Shown here: positions 53,154-63,781 of the stretch, in pieces | Layout: each line of letters opens with the position of its first letter | How positions within the stretch are numbered: position 1 is the first letter of the stretch | Source of the DNA: Singulisphaera sp. GP187 | GTDB lineage: Bacteria > Planctomycetota > Planctomycetia > Isosphaerales > Isosphaeraceae | DNA length: 64,000 bases | NCBI RefSeq assembly: GCF_900129635.1 | Contig: NZ_FSRB01000001.1 | Coordinates: forward strand, 1,093,501-1,157,500 | Direction of reading: 5' to 3' | The notes under the pieces: generated by a model | Told to the model about the DNA's origin: nothing | Database searches by the model: none | The model's input: only the letters and a program-made list of their open reading frames with translations | Position numbers and translations under genes: made by a program

Positions 53154-54119
53154 ATGCCCATAACCACTGATTCGTCCAACCTGCCCACTCCCTTGCATCG
53201 TGCGATCTACCTGACCGGTCCCACAGCGTCGGGGAAAACCGGTATCGGCGTGGCCCTGGCCCGGCGGCTCGATGCCGAGGTCATCGCCATGGACTCAATG
53301 ACGCTGTACCGCGGCATGGATATCGGGACCGCCAAGCCGACGCCCGAGGAGCAGGGGGGAGTGCCCCACCACCTGATCGACGTGCTCGACCCCTGGCAGG
53401 CGGCCAGTGTGGCCGACTACCGCGGCTGGGCGCTCGCGGCGGTCGCCGATATCGAAAGCCGCGGCAAACGTGCATTGTTCGTCGGTGGGACGGCCCTCTA
53501 CTTGAAAGCGCTGCTGCGCGGCCTGTTCGAGGCGACCGCGACGAATCGGGTGCTCCGGGAGTCGCTCGAACAAGAGTACCGCCAGGTCGGCGGGGTGGCG
53601 CTCCATGCGCGGCTGGAGGCGATCGATCCGGTGACCGCGCGGCGGCTCCATCCCAATGACATGCTGCGGGTCGTCCGGGCGTTGGAGGTGAGCGCGACCA
53701 TGGGCCAGCCCTTGAGTTCGCTCCAGACAGAACACGAGCATCCCGCACCCGCGACCGTTCCGGTCTTCGCCATCGACCGGCCGAGGCCCGAAATCCATGC
53801 GCGGATCAACCTGCGGGTCGAGCGAATGATCGAGGACGGGTTGGTCGACGAAGTTCGGCGGCTCCAATCGGGTCCTCAGCCGCTCGGTCCGGTCCCGGCG
53901 CAAGGGGTGGGGTATCGTGAGATCATCGACCACCTGGAAGGCCGGCTGCCCCTCGGACGGGCGGTTGACTGCATCAAGGCGCGGACCCGGCAATTCGCCA
54001 AGCGGCAGTCGACCTGGTTCCGCGGGCTGGTCGAGGTCCGGAGCTGGCCCGTCCCGGCGGGGGAGGCCGCTGAGGTGACCGCCGATCGACTGGCGCTCCT
54101 GATCGAGGCGGGAAACTGA
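53154..54119 (+). CDS. miaA: tRNA dimethylallyltransferase
   Basis: The protein has 321 residues from the ATG at 53154. All family motifs are present: P-loop LTGPTASGKTGIGVALARRL, VIAMDSMTLYRGMDIGTAKP, GVPHHLIDVLDPWQAASVAD, FVGGTALYLKALLRGLFE and the tRNA-contacting RTRQFAKRQSTWFRG. MiaA transfers a dimethylallyl group from dimethylallyl diphosphate to A37 of tRNAs that read codons starting with U. The length is normal. The gene stands alone, with the DUF11 gene starting 144 bases later in the same direction. Confidence 0.97.
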   Translation: MPITTDSSNLPTPLHRAIYLTGPTASGKTGIGVALARRLDAEVIAMDSMTLYRGMDIGTAKPTPEEQGGVPHHLIDVLDPWQAASVADYRGWALAAVADIESRGKRALFVGGTALYLKALLRGLFEATATNRVLRESLEQEYRQVGGVALHARLEAIDPVTARRLHPNDMLRVVRALEVSATMGQPLSSLQTEHEHPAPATVPVFAIDRPRPEIHARINLRVERMIEDGLVDEVRRLQSGPQPLGPVPAQGVGYREIIDHLEGRLPLGRAVDCIKARTRQFAKRQSTWFRGLVEVRSWPVPAGEAAEVTADRLALLIEAGN

Positions 54120-54263
54120 TCTTCCTCGAATTTTCCGGATCTGTTATCTAACCTTGCCTCTCTGATTCCGTCACCGGATTGCGCTGGTGATTTGGGTTGG
54201 AAAAGGAAAACATGGCCGTCAGCGGCGACGACCGGGGCGTTCCCAAGGAGGGGACCGATTCCC

Positions 54264-56354
54264 ATGGGCCGGCGATTCATCTTTCTTGTAGTTTTGGCGC
54301 TCACCGTCGGTTTCGGCGTGCGGATGACGCTGGCGCAGGGCGAAGCTCCCGCTTCTCTGCCACCGGTCGAGGCGCTCCCGGCCCCGGCCGAGATGCCGTC
54401 CCCATCGTCGCCCACGCCCGCCACCGAATTGCCGTCGCGGGCCACCCCTACCGGTGGTGCGCCTGGTTCCTCGGCCAAGAAAGCCCCGGGCTTGAAGCCG
54501 AAGAGCGTTCAAGCTCAGCCGGCTCCGGGAGCCGGTGCTCGTGCTGGTGCGGCTCCGACTGAGAGCTTCGATCCGTCCGTCACCAAGGAGTTGGCGGTCG
54601 GCGATGGTACGATGCCGTCCGCCCCGCCTCCGGCCGATCCCGCGCCGCCTCAGGAAGTGCTTGATCTCGGCTCGAAGAATCCGTTCCCCGCGCCGGGCGC
54701 TCCCTCACCGAGCGAAACACCGGCTCCCACGCGGGACGCGGACGTCGAGCGTTCCCAGGCCCCGCTGGCGGCAAGCCCCACGGGCGTGCCGGCGACAGGT
54801 CCTTCCGGCGCGGAGAACAACCCCTTGCCGGCCGCGAAAGAACCCGCGGGCCAGTCGTCGGCGAGCCTGGCGCCCAACGAGGCCGATGAGCTGGTGCTGT
54901 CGCCGGAACGACTGCGCACCGGCGTGCAATCTGCGGGGTTGTCGGTCGAGGTCAAGGGACCGGCCACGCTCAATTTGAACACGCCCGCAACCTACAAAAT
55001 CATCGTCAGCAATCCCGGCACGGCCGATGCCATTGGCGTCGTCGTTCGCGATGCGCTTCCCCCCGAGCTCGAATTCGTCTCGAGCCAGCCCCAAGAACAA
55101 CGCGGACCCGACACGCTCTTGGTCTGGCACCTGGGGACCGTCCGCGCGGGAAGCAAGCAGGAGATTCTCCTCAAGGTCAAGCCGACCAAGACGGGGCCGT
55201 TCGACCATGCGGTGACGGTCACCATGAGATCGGGGGCGAAGTCGCGCACCACGGTCTATCAGCCGAAACTGAGAGTCGAGCAGAGCGTCACCTCGGCCAA
55301 GGTCCTCAAGGGTCAGACGGTCGAGTACCGGATCTCCGTGACCAACACGGGCGACGGCCCAGCCCGGGACGTGATCGTTCGGGCCAAGCTGAGCCCCGGC
55401 CTGCGGGCGGACGCCAGCGGCTCGAGCGATCAAAACCTGTTTGAGTTGTCGCTGGGTGACCTGCTTCCCAATCAGCACGTCGCGCTCGACCCGCTGGTCG
55501 CCGATGCCTACCTTGGGGGCGAACAATTTTGCAAGGTCGACGTGACCAGCCCCGATGTTGCACCCGGAGCCGAGGAGGCGCGGAGCACCAAGGTCGTGAC
55601 GGTGATCGAGCCGAAGCTGGCGGTCAGAATGGTCGGTCCCAAGGAACGCTATACCGACACGATCGCCAGCTACGCGATTGCGGTCGAGAACCCGGGAACC
55701 GCCAAGGCGAACAACGTCCGGGTGCAGGTGACCGTGCCGGTGAATGCCCAACTCGTCAAGCCCCCCGCGGGCTCGAAGTTTGACATCCAGTCGCGTCGGC
55801 TCACCTGGGATGCCTTCCCGGTCGAGCCTCTGGGTAAGGTGAATCTCGGGTTTGAGGTGCGCATGGGAGGCCCACGGCTCTACGAGCTCACCGTCCAAGC
55901 GGTGGGCGATCAAGGTTTGAACGCCAAGGAAATCACGACCACGGATGTGATTCCCCTGGCGGACATCGCCCTTGAGATCTCGGAAGACCGACGCGTGATC
56001 GACGTCAATCAGACCACGACCTTCACCATTTCGGTCAAGAACAAGGGCTCGAAGGCGGCGACGAAGATTCTCATCAGCGGTCGGCATTCACCGGAAGTGA
56101 CCGTCACGAAGACGGCGGGGACCGAAGAGCCTGCTCGCTACAAGCAGGACGCCGCGGGTAAGCCGGTCAACGGCGAATTCCTCTTCCCGATGATCGAACG
56201 ACTCGACATTGGCCAGGAAATCGTTCTGGGGATCCAGGTCCAGGCGATCAAGACCGGTTTGGCGACCTGTCGCATCTACGTGACGCATGACGATATCGAA
56301 CAACCGGTGGAAGACATGGAAAAAGTCAGGGTGACCCAGGCCGTCGGCAAGTAA
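54264..56354 (+). CDS. Secreted DUF11-repeat surface protein
   Basis: The protein has 696 residues; the ATG at 54264 follows AGGAGG at 54246-54251. A signal peptide ([20 protein letters not shown], cleavage near LAQG) precedes about 200 residues rich in Pro, Ala and Ser. Four DUF11/CARDB-like beta domains follow: [60 protein letters not shown] and [20 protein letters not shown], each with an NxGxxxAxxVxVxxxLP strand pair. Such domains build cell-wall or surface fibres in planctomycetes. The linker contains [12 protein letters not shown], close to the NPLPPAxEPGx motif of the TlpA-like lipoprotein at 38766. Confidence 0.9.
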   Translation: MGRRFIFLVVLALTVGFGVRMTLAQGEAPASLPPVEALPAPAEMPSPSSPTPATELPSRATPTGGAPGSSAKKAPGLKPKSVQAQPAPGAGARAGAAPTESFDPSVTKELAVGDGTMPSAPPPADPAPPQEVLDLGSKNPFPAPGAPSPSETPAPTRDADVERSQAPLAASPTGVPATGPSGAENNPLPAAKEPAGQSSASLAPNEADELVLSPERLRTGVQSAGLSVEVKGPATLNLNTPATYKIIVSNPGTADAIGVVVRDALPPELEFVSSQPQEQRGPDTLLVWHLGTVRAGSKQEILLKVKPTKTGPFDHAVTVTMRSGAKSRTTVYQPKLRVEQSVTSAKVLKGQTVEYRISVTNTGDGPARDVIVRAKLSPGLRADASGSSDQNLFELSLGDLLPNQHVALDPLVADAYLGGEQFCKVDVTSPDVAPGAEEARSTKVVTVIEPKLAVRMVGPKERYTDTIASYAIAVENPGTAKANNVRVQVTVPVNAQLVKPPAGSKFDIQSRRLTWDAFPVEPLGKVNLGFEVRMGGPRLYELTVQAVGDQGLNAKEITTTDVIPLADIALEISEDRRVIDVNQTTTFTISVKNKGSKAATKILISGRHSPEVTVTKTAGTEEPARYKQDAAGKPVNGEFLFPMIERLDIGQEIVLGIQVQAIKTGLATCRIYVTHDDIEQPVEDMEKVRVTQAVGK

Positions 56355-56584
56355 GCGACCCGGTCCGACCGGTGGAATCCGGCCCGTTGGCGGAGTCTCC
56401 CAAGGGACTGGCCGGCCTTCGGCCCAGGCTGCGCTCCGATTTCGGGCGGTTGGTTCCCACGGCCTTGTCGCGTAGAATCGGTGGCTCACGGAAGGCCCGT
56501 TCCGTCCGGCCCGTTTTCGCGACGGCCGCCGATCAGCCACGCCCGTTTGCAATGGGGTGGCCCACCCTGGCGAAGGACACCGCG

Positions 56585-59020
56585 ATGCACCGTAGCGCCA
56601 TGCTCTCCCCTCCCGCCAGCCTTCTGCTCCTGATCGGAACGGCCCTCGCGACGCTTGCGAGCGGACCCGAGGCGCGGGCCGACCCGGAACCCAAAGCTCC
56701 CGCCAATCGGTTGGCCAAGGAAACGAGTCCCTACCTCCTCCTCCACGCGCACAACCCGGTCGACTGGTATCCCTGGGGGCCCGAAGCGTTCGCCAAGGCC
56801 AAGGCCGAGAAGAAACCGATCTTCCTGTCGATCGGTTACAGCTCGTGCTACTGGTGCCACGTGATGGAACGCGAGTGCTTCAAGGACCCGAAGATCGCCA
56901 AGCTGATGAACCAGAAGTTCGTCTGCATCAAGGTCGACCGCGAAGAGCGGCCCGACATCGATCAGATCTACATGGCTGCGCTCCAGGCGTTCGGCAACGG
57001 CGGCTGGCCGATGTCGATGTTCCTGACCCCCGATGGGCGTCCCTTTTACGGCGGCACCTACTTCCCCCCCAAGGATCGCAACGGGATTCGCGGGTTTCCG
57101 ACGGTGCTCGCCGGGGTGGCTGATGCCTGGCGGGACGAAAAGGCTCAGATTGAGGAGTCGGCCGACCGCCTGACCGATCTGGTCCGACGCTCGCTCGCGA
57201 AGTCGAATGGCAACCGCCATGCGCCGCTGACACGCGCCCTCGCCGCACTCGGGCGCGAGCAGTTAGCCGAGCAGTTTGACCCGGAGTACGGCGGCTTTGG
57301 CTTCAATCCCGAGAATGCCCGCCGGCCCAAATTCCCGGAACCGGTGAACCTCGTCTTTTTGCTCGACGAGCACCGCCGTGAAGTCGCATCCGGGGCGGCC
57401 AAGAAAGACGAAAAGGACGCCAAGCCCGGCCCGCTGGCGATGGTCGTCAAGACGCTCGACCAGATGGCGCGAGGCGGGATCCGCGACCAGTTGGCCGGTG
57501 GTTATCATCGCTATGCGACCAGCCGGTACTGGATCGTCCCGCACTTCGAAAAGATGCTCTATGATAACGCCCAGCTCGCATCGACGCATCTGCTCGCCTT
57601 CGAGCTCACGGCCGACCCGCGCTGGCGGCTCGAGGCGGAGGCGACGTTCGCGTTCATCGCGCGGTCGATGACCTCGCCGGAGGGCGGATTTTACTCGGCC
57701 ATCGACGCCGAGACTGACGGTGACGAAGGTCAGTATTACGTCTGGACCCGCGATGAGGTCGAGAAGACCCTGGGCGCGGGGCCGGGCTTCGAGGCGTTTG
57801 CCCAGGTCTACGGCCTCAAACGCGAGCCCAACTTCGAGAAAGAACGATACGTTCTCCTCGAGCCGAGGTCGCGCGCTGACCAGGCCGCGACCCTCAAGAC
57901 AACCCCCGCCGCCCTTGAGGTGACCCTGGCCCCGGGCCGAGCGAAGTTGCTGGCCGTCCGCGAACGCCGCCCGGCGCCGCTGCTCGACGATAAGGTCTTG
58001 ACCTCCTGGAACGGCCTCACGATCGCCGCTTACGCCGACGGGTTCCGGATCTTGCACGACCCGAAGTATCGCCAGGCCGCCGACAAGGCCGCTGACTTTA
58101 TCCTGGCCAAGCTGCGCGCGCACGATGGTCGGCTGCTCCGGACCTATCGCTCGGGCCAGGCGAAACTGGCCGGCTACCTCGAGGACTATGCGTTTCTCGT
58201 CCATGGCCTGCTCCGCCTTCATGCCGCCACCGGCGACCCGAAACGACTGACCCAGGCGCGCGAGCTGACCGATCGGATGATCGCCGACTTCAGCGACACT
58301 GAGGAGGGGGGCTTCTTCTACACGGCCGACGGCCACGAGTCGCTCCTCGCCCGCCCCAAGGATCCCTATGACGGCGCCCTGCCCAGCGGGAATAGCGTGG
58401 CGATCCGCAACCTCGTCGCGCTCGCCGCGGCGACCGGCGAACCGCGCTATCTCGACCAGGCGAATAAGGCGCTCGACGCCTTCAGCTCGACCCTCGCCCA
58501 GAATCCCGGCGCACTTCCGTTGCTGGTCGTCGCACTCGGTGAATATCTCGATGCCCGACCCGCGGCGGTCGTCGCGGCTCCGACGCCCGAAGCGCCGGCC
58601 GACCCCGATGCCATGATCGTCGCAAAGGGCGCCGTCGCGGCAGGGGCCACCCTCGCGTCCGGCGCGGAAATCGCCGTCAACTTGACCGTCAAGGTCAAGG
58701 AAGGCTGGCACCTCAACGCCAACCCGGCGGGTTCGGAAAACCTGATTCCGACGACCGTCACCCTGGCTCGCAACCAGCCGGCGACGCTCGGGAAGGTCGA
58801 ATATCCGGCCGGTGAGGCCAGGGTGCTCGAACCCGGTAGCGCACCGGTTCCCCTGTACGAGGGGACGGTCACCTTGAAGGTTCGCGTGCGGCTTGAGGCC
58901 GAGGCGAAGTCGGTGCCGGACGCCCTGACGTTCGAGATCCGCTACCAGGCCTGCAATGACAACTCCTGCCTGGCGCCCGCCTCGCTGGCGGTCCGGGTCC
59001 CGTTAGGCGGAGCCCGTTGA
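56585..59020 (+). CDS. Secreted DUF255 (YyaL/SSP411-like) protein with DsbD N-terminal-like domain
   Basis: The protein has 811 residues from the ATG at 56585, behind GAAGGA; upstream codons lack a signal sequence. A signal peptide ([20 protein letters not shown]) is followed by the thioredoxin-like DUF255 domain: [40 protein letters not shown] and [20 protein letters not shown]. An alpha/alpha-barrel of glycosidase type comes next ([40 protein letters not shown]). The last 130 residues ([40 protein letters not shown]) resemble the periplasmic N-terminal domain of DsbD, including the paired cysteines. The YyaL family is widespread but poorly defined; export plus the DsbD-like end points to thiol redox work in the periplasm. 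Confidence 0.88.
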   Translation: MHRSAMLSPPASLLLLIGTALATLASGPEARADPEPKAPANRLAKETSPYLLLHAHNPVDWYPWGPEAFAKAKAEKKPIFLSIGYSSCYWCHVMERECFKDPKIAKLMNQKFVCIKVDREERPDIDQIYMAALQAFGNGGWPMSMFLTPDGRPFYGGTYFPPKDRNGIRGFPTVLAGVADAWRDEKAQIEESADRLTDLVRRSLAKSNGNRHAPLTRALAALGREQLAEQFDPEYGGFGFNPENARRPKFPEPVNLVFLLDEHRREVASGAAKKDEKDAKPGPLAMVVKTLDQMARGGIRDQLAGGYHRYATSRYWIVPHFEKMLYDNAQLASTHLLAFELTADPRWRLEAEATFAFIARSMTSPEGGFYSAIDAETDGDEGQYYVWTRDEVEKTLGAGPGFEAFAQVYGLKREPNFEKERYVLLEPRSRADQAATLKTTPAALEVTLAPGRAKLLAVRERRPAPLLDDKVLTSWNGLTIAAYADGFRILHDPKYRQAADKAADFILAKLRAHDGRLLRTYRSGQAKLAGYLEDYAFLVHGLLRLHAATGDPKRLTQARELTDRMIADFSDTEEGGFFYTADGHESLLARPKDPYDGALPSGNSVAIRNLVALAAATGEPRYLDQANKALDAFSSTLAQNPGALPLLVVALGEYLDARPAAVVAAPTPEAPADPDAMIVAKGAVAAGATLASGAEIAVNLTVKVKEGWHLNANPAGSENLIPTTVTLARNQPATLGKVEYPAGEARVLEPGSAPVPLYEGTVTLKVRVRLEAEAKSVPDALTFEIRYQACNDNSCLAPASLAVRVPLGGAR

Positions 59021-59086
59021 GGCGGTGAGAAGTTCGAGACCAGACATCGTCCGAGTGGATCTGAACTTACAGCGTGAGGGCTCGAG

Positions 59087-61216
59087 ATGATCTCATCGCG
59101 AAAGATTGGACTGGGCGCGGGTTTGATGGCAATCGGGGGAGCGTTGATGATGGCGCGAGGGGATGAAGCGAAGCGGCCGGCCTATCCGGAGACCCCCGCG
59201 CGGCCCGCGAGCGACCTTTATCACGGCGTTGAGATCGTCGATCCCTTTCGCTGGCTCGAGGACGTGACGGACCCCGAGGTTCGCGCCTGGGCGGCCGCGC
59301 AGACGAAAGTGACGCGGGCGGCGTTCGACGCGGATGCCCAGCGCCCGGCCCTGGTCGAGCGGCTTCGGACGCTCTACGACTATCAGACCACGAGCGCTCC
59401 GATCGTCCGTGGCAAGCGCTACTTCTTCACGCGCCGCGAAGGGCTCAAGAACCAGCCGATCGTCTACGTGCGCGAGGGGAGTGCTCAAGCCGAGCCGCGC
59501 GTCGTGCTCGACCCCAACGGGTTCAGCCAGGACGGTACCGTCGCGCTCGACTGGATGTTCCCCTCGCCCGACGGCTCACTCCTGGCTTACGGATCGAGCC
59601 CGAACGGGTCGGAGATGAGCACGCTCAAGGTTCTCAACGTCGCCAACGGCGAACACCTGACCGACACGATCTCGCGAACCAGGGCCTGCACGGTGGCCTG
59701 GGAACCCTCGGGGCAAGCCTTCTGGTATGTCCGGTATCCCGAGAAGGGGACCGTCCCCGCCGGCGATGAGATGTACAACCGCAAGATCTTTCGCCACGTT
59801 CTGGGAACCAACCCAGAGAACGACCCGATGGTGTTCGGCCAGGGCCGCTCCAAGATCGACTGGCTCGGCGTCTCGGAGAGCGAAGACGGCCGCTTCGTCG
59901 TGATCTCCTCGTCCACCGACTGGATCAAGAATGACCTCTACCTGAAGCGGCTCGGGGACGACACCCCCATCGTGCCCCTGGCGGTCGGGCTCGAAGGCCA
60001 GGTCGACGTCGCGATCTTCGACGGAAAAGTCATCATCCGCACCAACGCGAAGACGCCCCGGTTTCAGGTCCTGGCCACGGACGTGGAGCATCTGGCACCC
60101 GCGGATTGGAAGGAGATCATTCCCGAGCCGGACGGCGGCGTGATCGAAGCGATCTGGGTCGTCGACCGGAAGATCGCCGTGCTCACCAGCCGGCGGGCCG
60201 TCTCATCGCTCGCGGTTCACGACCTCGACGGGCGGAAACTTCGTGAGATTCCCCTGCCGTCGCTCGGTACGGTCAGCGGTCTCAACGGAGAATGGGACGG
60301 GAAAGAACTTTTTTACTCGTTTCAGTCGTTTCTTTATCCCGCGACCGTCTTCCAACTCAATCTCGACGGTGGAGAACCGGTCGTCATCGACCGCTCCACC
60401 GCGCAGGTTGATCCCGGGGACTACGAGGTCAAGCAGGTGACCTACCCCTCGAAGGATGGGACGAAGGTGCCGATGTTCGTGCTGAGCAAGAAGGGACTCG
60501 AGCCGCAATCGAAGGCTCCCACCTTGCTCTATGGCTACGGTGGCTTCGACATCAGCCTGACCCCGGCGTATGACGCCGACCTCCGAGTCTGGCTCGACAA
60601 AGGGGGTGTCTATGCCATCGCCAACCTTCGCGGCGGCGGTGAGCTTGGACGCGAGTGGCACGCCGCCGGCCGGCTCGGCAAGAAGCAGAACGTCTTCGAT
60701 GACTTCATCGCCGCCGGGGAATACCTGATCAAGTCGGGGTACACCAACCCGGCGAAGCTTGCCATCGAGGGCGGATCCAATGGCGGTCTTCTCGTCTCGG
60801 CCTGTCTGACCCAGCGTCCCGACCTGTTCCGCGCGGTGATTTGTGCGGTGCCGCTCTGCGACATGCTCCGCTACCATCGGTTCTCGATCGCGCGGAACTG
60901 GATTCCGGAATATGGCTCGGCCGATGATCCCGAGGCGTTCGCCTGGCTGAGGGCCTATTCCCCCTATCACAACGTCAAGCAAGGGGAGCGCTTCCCTGCC
61001 GTTCTGCTCCTGACCGGCGAGAGCGACACCCGGGTCGAGCCGATGCACGCCTACAAGATGGCCGCACGGCTCCAGGCCGGCACGGCATCCGACCGCCCGA
61101 TCTACCTCCGGGTCGAGTCCAAGGCGGGCCATGGCGCGGGCAAGCCCCTGACCAAACGGATCGAAGAGGACGCCGATAAATGGACCTTCCTCTTCCAGCA
61201 GCTTTCGGTTCCCTGA
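59087..61216 (+). CDS. Secreted prolyl oligopeptidase (S9A)
   Basis: The protein has 709 residues; the ATG at 59087 follows GAGGG. An N-terminal signal (KIGLGAGLMAIGGALMMARG) is followed by the family opening YHGVEIVDPFRWLEDVTDPE, a seven-bladed propeller (residues about 75-430) and the hydrolase domain. The triad is visible: Ser in EGGSNGGLLVSACLTQRPDL, Asp in LTGESDTRVEPMHAYKMAAR and His in SKAGHGAGK. NLRGGGELGREWHAAGR is also typical. It cuts short peptides after proline and probably works in the periplasm on imported peptides. It stands 66 bases after the DUF255 gene and may share its transcript. Confidence 0.95.
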   Translation: MISSRKIGLGAGLMAIGGALMMARGDEAKRPAYPETPARPASDLYHGVEIVDPFRWLEDVTDPEVRAWAAAQTKVTRAAFDADAQRPALVERLRTLYDYQTTSAPIVRGKRYFFTRREGLKNQPIVYVREGSAQAEPRVVLDPNGFSQDGTVALDWMFPSPDGSLLAYGSSPNGSEMSTLKVLNVANGEHLTDTISRTRACTVAWEPSGQAFWYVRYPEKGTVPAGDEMYNRKIFRHVLGTNPENDPMVFGQGRSKIDWLGVSESEDGRFVVISSSTDWIKNDLYLKRLGDDTPIVPLAVGLEGQVDVAIFDGKVIIRTNAKTPRFQVLATDVEHLAPADWKEIIPEPDGGVIEAIWVVDRKIAVLTSRRAVSSLAVHDLDGRKLREIPLPSLGTVSGLNGEWDGKELFYSFQSFLYPATVFQLNLDGGEPVVIDRSTAQVDPGDYEVKQVTYPSKDGTKVPMFVLSKKGLEPQSKAPTLLYGYGGFDISLTPAYDADLRVWLDKGGVYAIANLRGGGELGREWHAAGRLGKKQNVFDDFIAAGEYLIKSGYTNPAKLAIEGGSNGGLLVSACLTQRPDLFRAVICAVPLCDMLRYHRFSIARNWIPEYGSADDPEAFAWLRAYSPYHNVKQGERFPAVLLLTGESDTRVEPMHAYKMAARLQAGTASDRPIYLRVESKAGHGAGKPLTKRIEEDADKWTFLFQQLSVP

Positions 61217-61278
61217 AGCCGGCGGGAACCCGCTTGCGAGGACGAGGGGGGACGGTAGGGCCCATCGGTCGTTCGCGG

Positions 61279-61623
61279 TCAGGACGAGCGATGGTGCCTG
61301 GGGTAACAATCGCTTTCGGTCGGTTCGATCGAGTTTGCGTCCTCGGTGGTTAAGAGCGAGACCAGAATGGATTTTTGTTCGTGGGTTAGCGATCCATCGC
61401 GATAGCGATCCTCGAGGTCGTCCAAACAGTCGTGGACGGCCTCGGGCTTTCCCGGGTAGAACGGGTGGCGCGCGATCAAGTTGACCGTACGCTCCAATCG
61501 TTTGAAGGTAAGCATTTCTGTCATCAGGTTTGTCCAGGTCGGCGAGGCACCGTCGCTCGGTGCGACTCGATACTCGCAATATCGAATACGCACGATCGAT
61601 CCGCATTGATCGATCAGACCCAT
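61279..61623 (-). CDS. Small hypothetical protein
   Basis: A 114-codon frame starts with ATG at 61623; a later start at 61524 (MTEMLTFKRLERTVNLIARH) would give 81 residues. The protein is charged, probably helical and soluble (AVHDCLDDLEDRYRDGSLTH), with no recognised domain. A perfect hairpin, GAGAAG (61638-61643) with CTTCTC (61650-61655), lies 15 bases upstream of the start in its leader. I accept it as a likely gene because of its regular composition, without assigning a function. Confidence 0.45.
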   Translation of the reverse strand: MGLIDQCGSIVRIRYCEYRVAPSDGASPTWTNLMTEMLTFKRLERTVNLIARHPFYPGKPEAVHDCLDDLEDRYRDGSLTHEQKSILVSLLTTEDANSIEPTESDCYPRHHRSS

Positions 61624-62005
61624 ACACTCTTATATCCGAGAAGACCCCTCTTCTCAATGACTCGATGATTCCGGAAGACATCTCAAGAGTTTGCGGTTAC
61701 TGATGACCGCGCCGGTTGTTCTCTGCCGGCAGGCCTTGGCCACTCAGAACGGATTCCGAGTTGCGCCGCCACTTGTGCGTCCGATCGGCCGGAGTTCGAA
61801 TCGTTTTGACGTCGCGATTGCATGCATGAATTCTAGGTCGTGGGCCCGCTTCGGCAAGGGCTGGCGGGGCGTGATTTTATTTTTTTGTAAACGACACGGT
61901 CGGAGTCCACTCCCGCCCTGTTCAACGTGGTCAGCCCGAGGGGCCAGCGGTCGACCCGAGGATCAGAATCGGTTTGAAGGGAGCGCGGCTTGGTCGTTTC
62001 CCGGT
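61624..62005. other. Intergenic region
   Basis: No gene. A T-rich run (TTTTATTTTTTTG near 61875-61887) follows GC-rich sequence and may be part of a terminator on the plus strand, but no clear stem precedes it. GTTCGAATC near 61793 resembles a tRNA T-loop but no tRNA fold surrounds it. Confidence 0.35.
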
Positions 62006-62572
62006 TCAATTTTCGATTTGGTCGACTTGCCAGTCTTCGAGATCGACGGCGGCTCCTCGGCCGAGGAACTGGACGATGGCGATGAACTGGTCGCGCTTCC
62101 CGCGTTTGATGACCTTGCCTTCGATACCGGCGAGGGGGCCGGTTTTGATCCGAACCTGGGCGCCCACGGGCATCACCGGTTCGGGGACGACGGTCAGTCC
62201 CGACGAGAGCATTTGGTGGATCTGGCGGAGGTCGTGGGCCAGGTTTTCCTGGTCGGAGACGTCGAGCACGTTGGCGAGGCGATTTCCGCGGAGGGCCTCG
62301 ATTCGCTCGTTTTCGTCGCCGAGGAGGAAGAGATAGCTGGTGAACAGGGGGACGATGGAACGCGTCTTGCGGCCTTGCGGTGTTCGGTCTTCGTGGACGA
62401 CCTGGGGGAGGTAGTAGGCGATCTGCTTCGATCTCAAGTCGCGTGCCGTGGCCTTTTCTTGGCGCGGCTTGGTGTGGAGACACCACCAGTGGCGGCCTTG
62501 CCAAAAGCTGGTGGAATCGTCTTGCCAGAGGTTTGCGGGAAAGTGATCGGGTTCGGCAGGGAGAATGGGCAT
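62006..62572 (-). CDS. NusG-family transcription antiterminator paralogue (RfaH/LoaP-like)
   Basis: The protein has 188 residues from an ATG at 62572, closely behind GAGGAAC. The NGN domain starts RHWWCLHTKPRQEKATARDL and continues YYLPQVVHEDRTPQGRKTRS, IVPLFTSYLFLLGDENERIE. The C-terminal KOW domain reads VMPVGAQVRIKTGPLAGIEG followed by KVIKRGKRDQFIAIVQFLGR. The housekeeping NusG usually sits next to secE and ribosomal genes; here it stands alone, and the sequence is of the specialised type that recruits to single long operons, often polysaccharide clusters. Its target is not in the window. Confidence 0.88.
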   Translation of the reverse strand: MPILPAEPDHFPANLWQDDSTSFWQGRHWWCLHTKPRQEKATARDLRSKQIAYYLPQVVHEDRTPQGRKTRSIVPLFTSYLFLLGDENERIEALRGNRLANVLDVSDQENLAHDLRQIHQMLSSGLTVVPEPVMPVGAQVRIKTGPLAGIEGKVIKRGKRDQFIAIVQFLGRGAAVDLEDWQVDQIEN

Positions 62573-62869
62573 GGTTCCTCGCTTCCTTGAGAGCCTAAGT
62601 CTCGCTTTTCTCGAGCACTGAGAATGACGGCGAACCAAGCCGAGTCTCGTCGGGTCACGTTTCCCTGTTATCATCGAGCGAGGGCTGGCTGTGGTCAACG
62701 TCGATCGGTCGACCACCGCCGAGTCGGGGCAGAATCCACTGGATGAGGTAGGGGGCCGGATCGCATGCCACGATTCGGCCGGAGCGGAAAAGTCGGTCGA
62801 GGCCCAGACAACGTTGGGTGGGACGAAGAATTCACTGGGTCTTACAGAGTTCGGGGAGGTTACAGGGTC
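62573..62869. other. Divergent spacer between the NusG paralogue and truB
   Basis: About 300 bases that should carry both promoters. No clear consensus pair was found. Confidence 0.35.
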
Positions 62870-63781
62870 GTGGCGAAGGATGAATTGAAGTGCGCGGAGT
62901 CTGGTCTGCTCAATCTCAATAAACCAGGGGGCATGACCTCGCGCGATGTGGTCAACATCATCTCCCGCCAGCGTCGGGGGATGAAGGTCGGTCACGCCGG
63001 TACCCTCGACCCACTGGCCTCGGGAGTTTTGGTGGTCTGCCTGGGGAAGGCGACCCGGCTGATCGAATACGTGCAGAGGATGCCCAAGACTTATCGAACG
63101 ACCGTCCGGCTCGGGGCGGTAAGCAACACGCTCGACGCCGACGGAACGGTGGTTGAGGTTGAGGCGCCGCGCCAACCGAGCCTGCCTGAGATTCAGGCCG
63201 CGCTCGGTCCCTTGATCGGTACGGTCCTCCAGAGGCCCCCCGAGGTGTCGGCCCTGAAAGTGGGGGGCAAGCGTGCCTACGACCTCGCCCGTGCCGGGCA
63301 GGTGGTGACGCTCGAACCGCGCCTGGTCCGGATTGACCGGATCGACCTCCTGAAGTATGAGTGGCCCCGCCTCGATCTCGAGATCGCCTGCGGCAGCGGG
63401 ACGTATGTCCGGTCGATCGCGCGCGACGTGGGTGAGGCACTCGGTTGTGGCGGTCTCGTCGAAGTCCTGGTTCGGACCCGGATCGGCTCGTTTTGCATCG
63501 AGGAGGCGCTGGACCCGTTGACGCTCACGGCGGAGACACTCGCGGGTTCACTCCGGTCCGCCTCCGAGGCCGTTGCGGCGTTGCCAAACCTGGCGGTCAC
63601 GGGCGCTCAAGTCGCCGAGCTGATCCAGGGACGGGCCCTCAGCCTAACGGCTTTTTCCGGGCCGCCGATTTTGGCGGGAGAAATCGCGTTGGTTGGGCCG
63701 GACGGTGACCTGGCCGCCATCGCCGAGGCAATCCCCGAGTCCGGCTCCATCGTACCCCGGCGGGTGCTCGCGACGCCTTGA
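62870..63781 (+). CDS. truB: tRNA pseudouridine-55 synthase
   Basis: The protein has 303 residues. I chose the GTG at 62870 because GGAGG lies at 62855-62859 and family similarity starts right after (GLLNLNKPGGMTSRDVVNII). The catalytic motif is MKVGHAGTLDPLASGVLVVC with the active aspartate; further blocks are KTYRTTVRLGAVSNTLDADG, RPPEVSALKVGGKRAYDLAR and IACGSGTYVRSIARDVGEAL. TruB makes pseudouridine at position 55 of the tRNA T-loop and also helps tRNA fold. In many bacteria rpsO follows; here the window ends first. Confidence 0.96.
   Translation: MAKDELKCAESGLLNLNKPGGMTSRDVVNIISRQRRGMKVGHAGTLDPLASGVLVVCLGKATRLIEYVQRMPKTYRTTVRLGAVSNTLDADGTVVEVEAPRQPSLPEIQAALGPLIGTVLQRPPEVSALKVGGKRAYDLARAGQVVTLEPRLVRIDRIDLLKYEWPRLDLEIACGSGTYVRSIARDVGEALGCGGLVEVLVRTRIGSFCIEEALDPLTLTAETLAGSLRSASEAVAALPNLAVTGAQVAELIQGRALSLTAFSGPPILAGEIALVGPDGDLAAIAEAIPESGSIVPRRVLATP

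Noticed and set aside
61730..61810. Possible tRNA, from GTTCGAATC near 61793
   Set aside because: No acceptor, D or anticodon stem can be formed around it.
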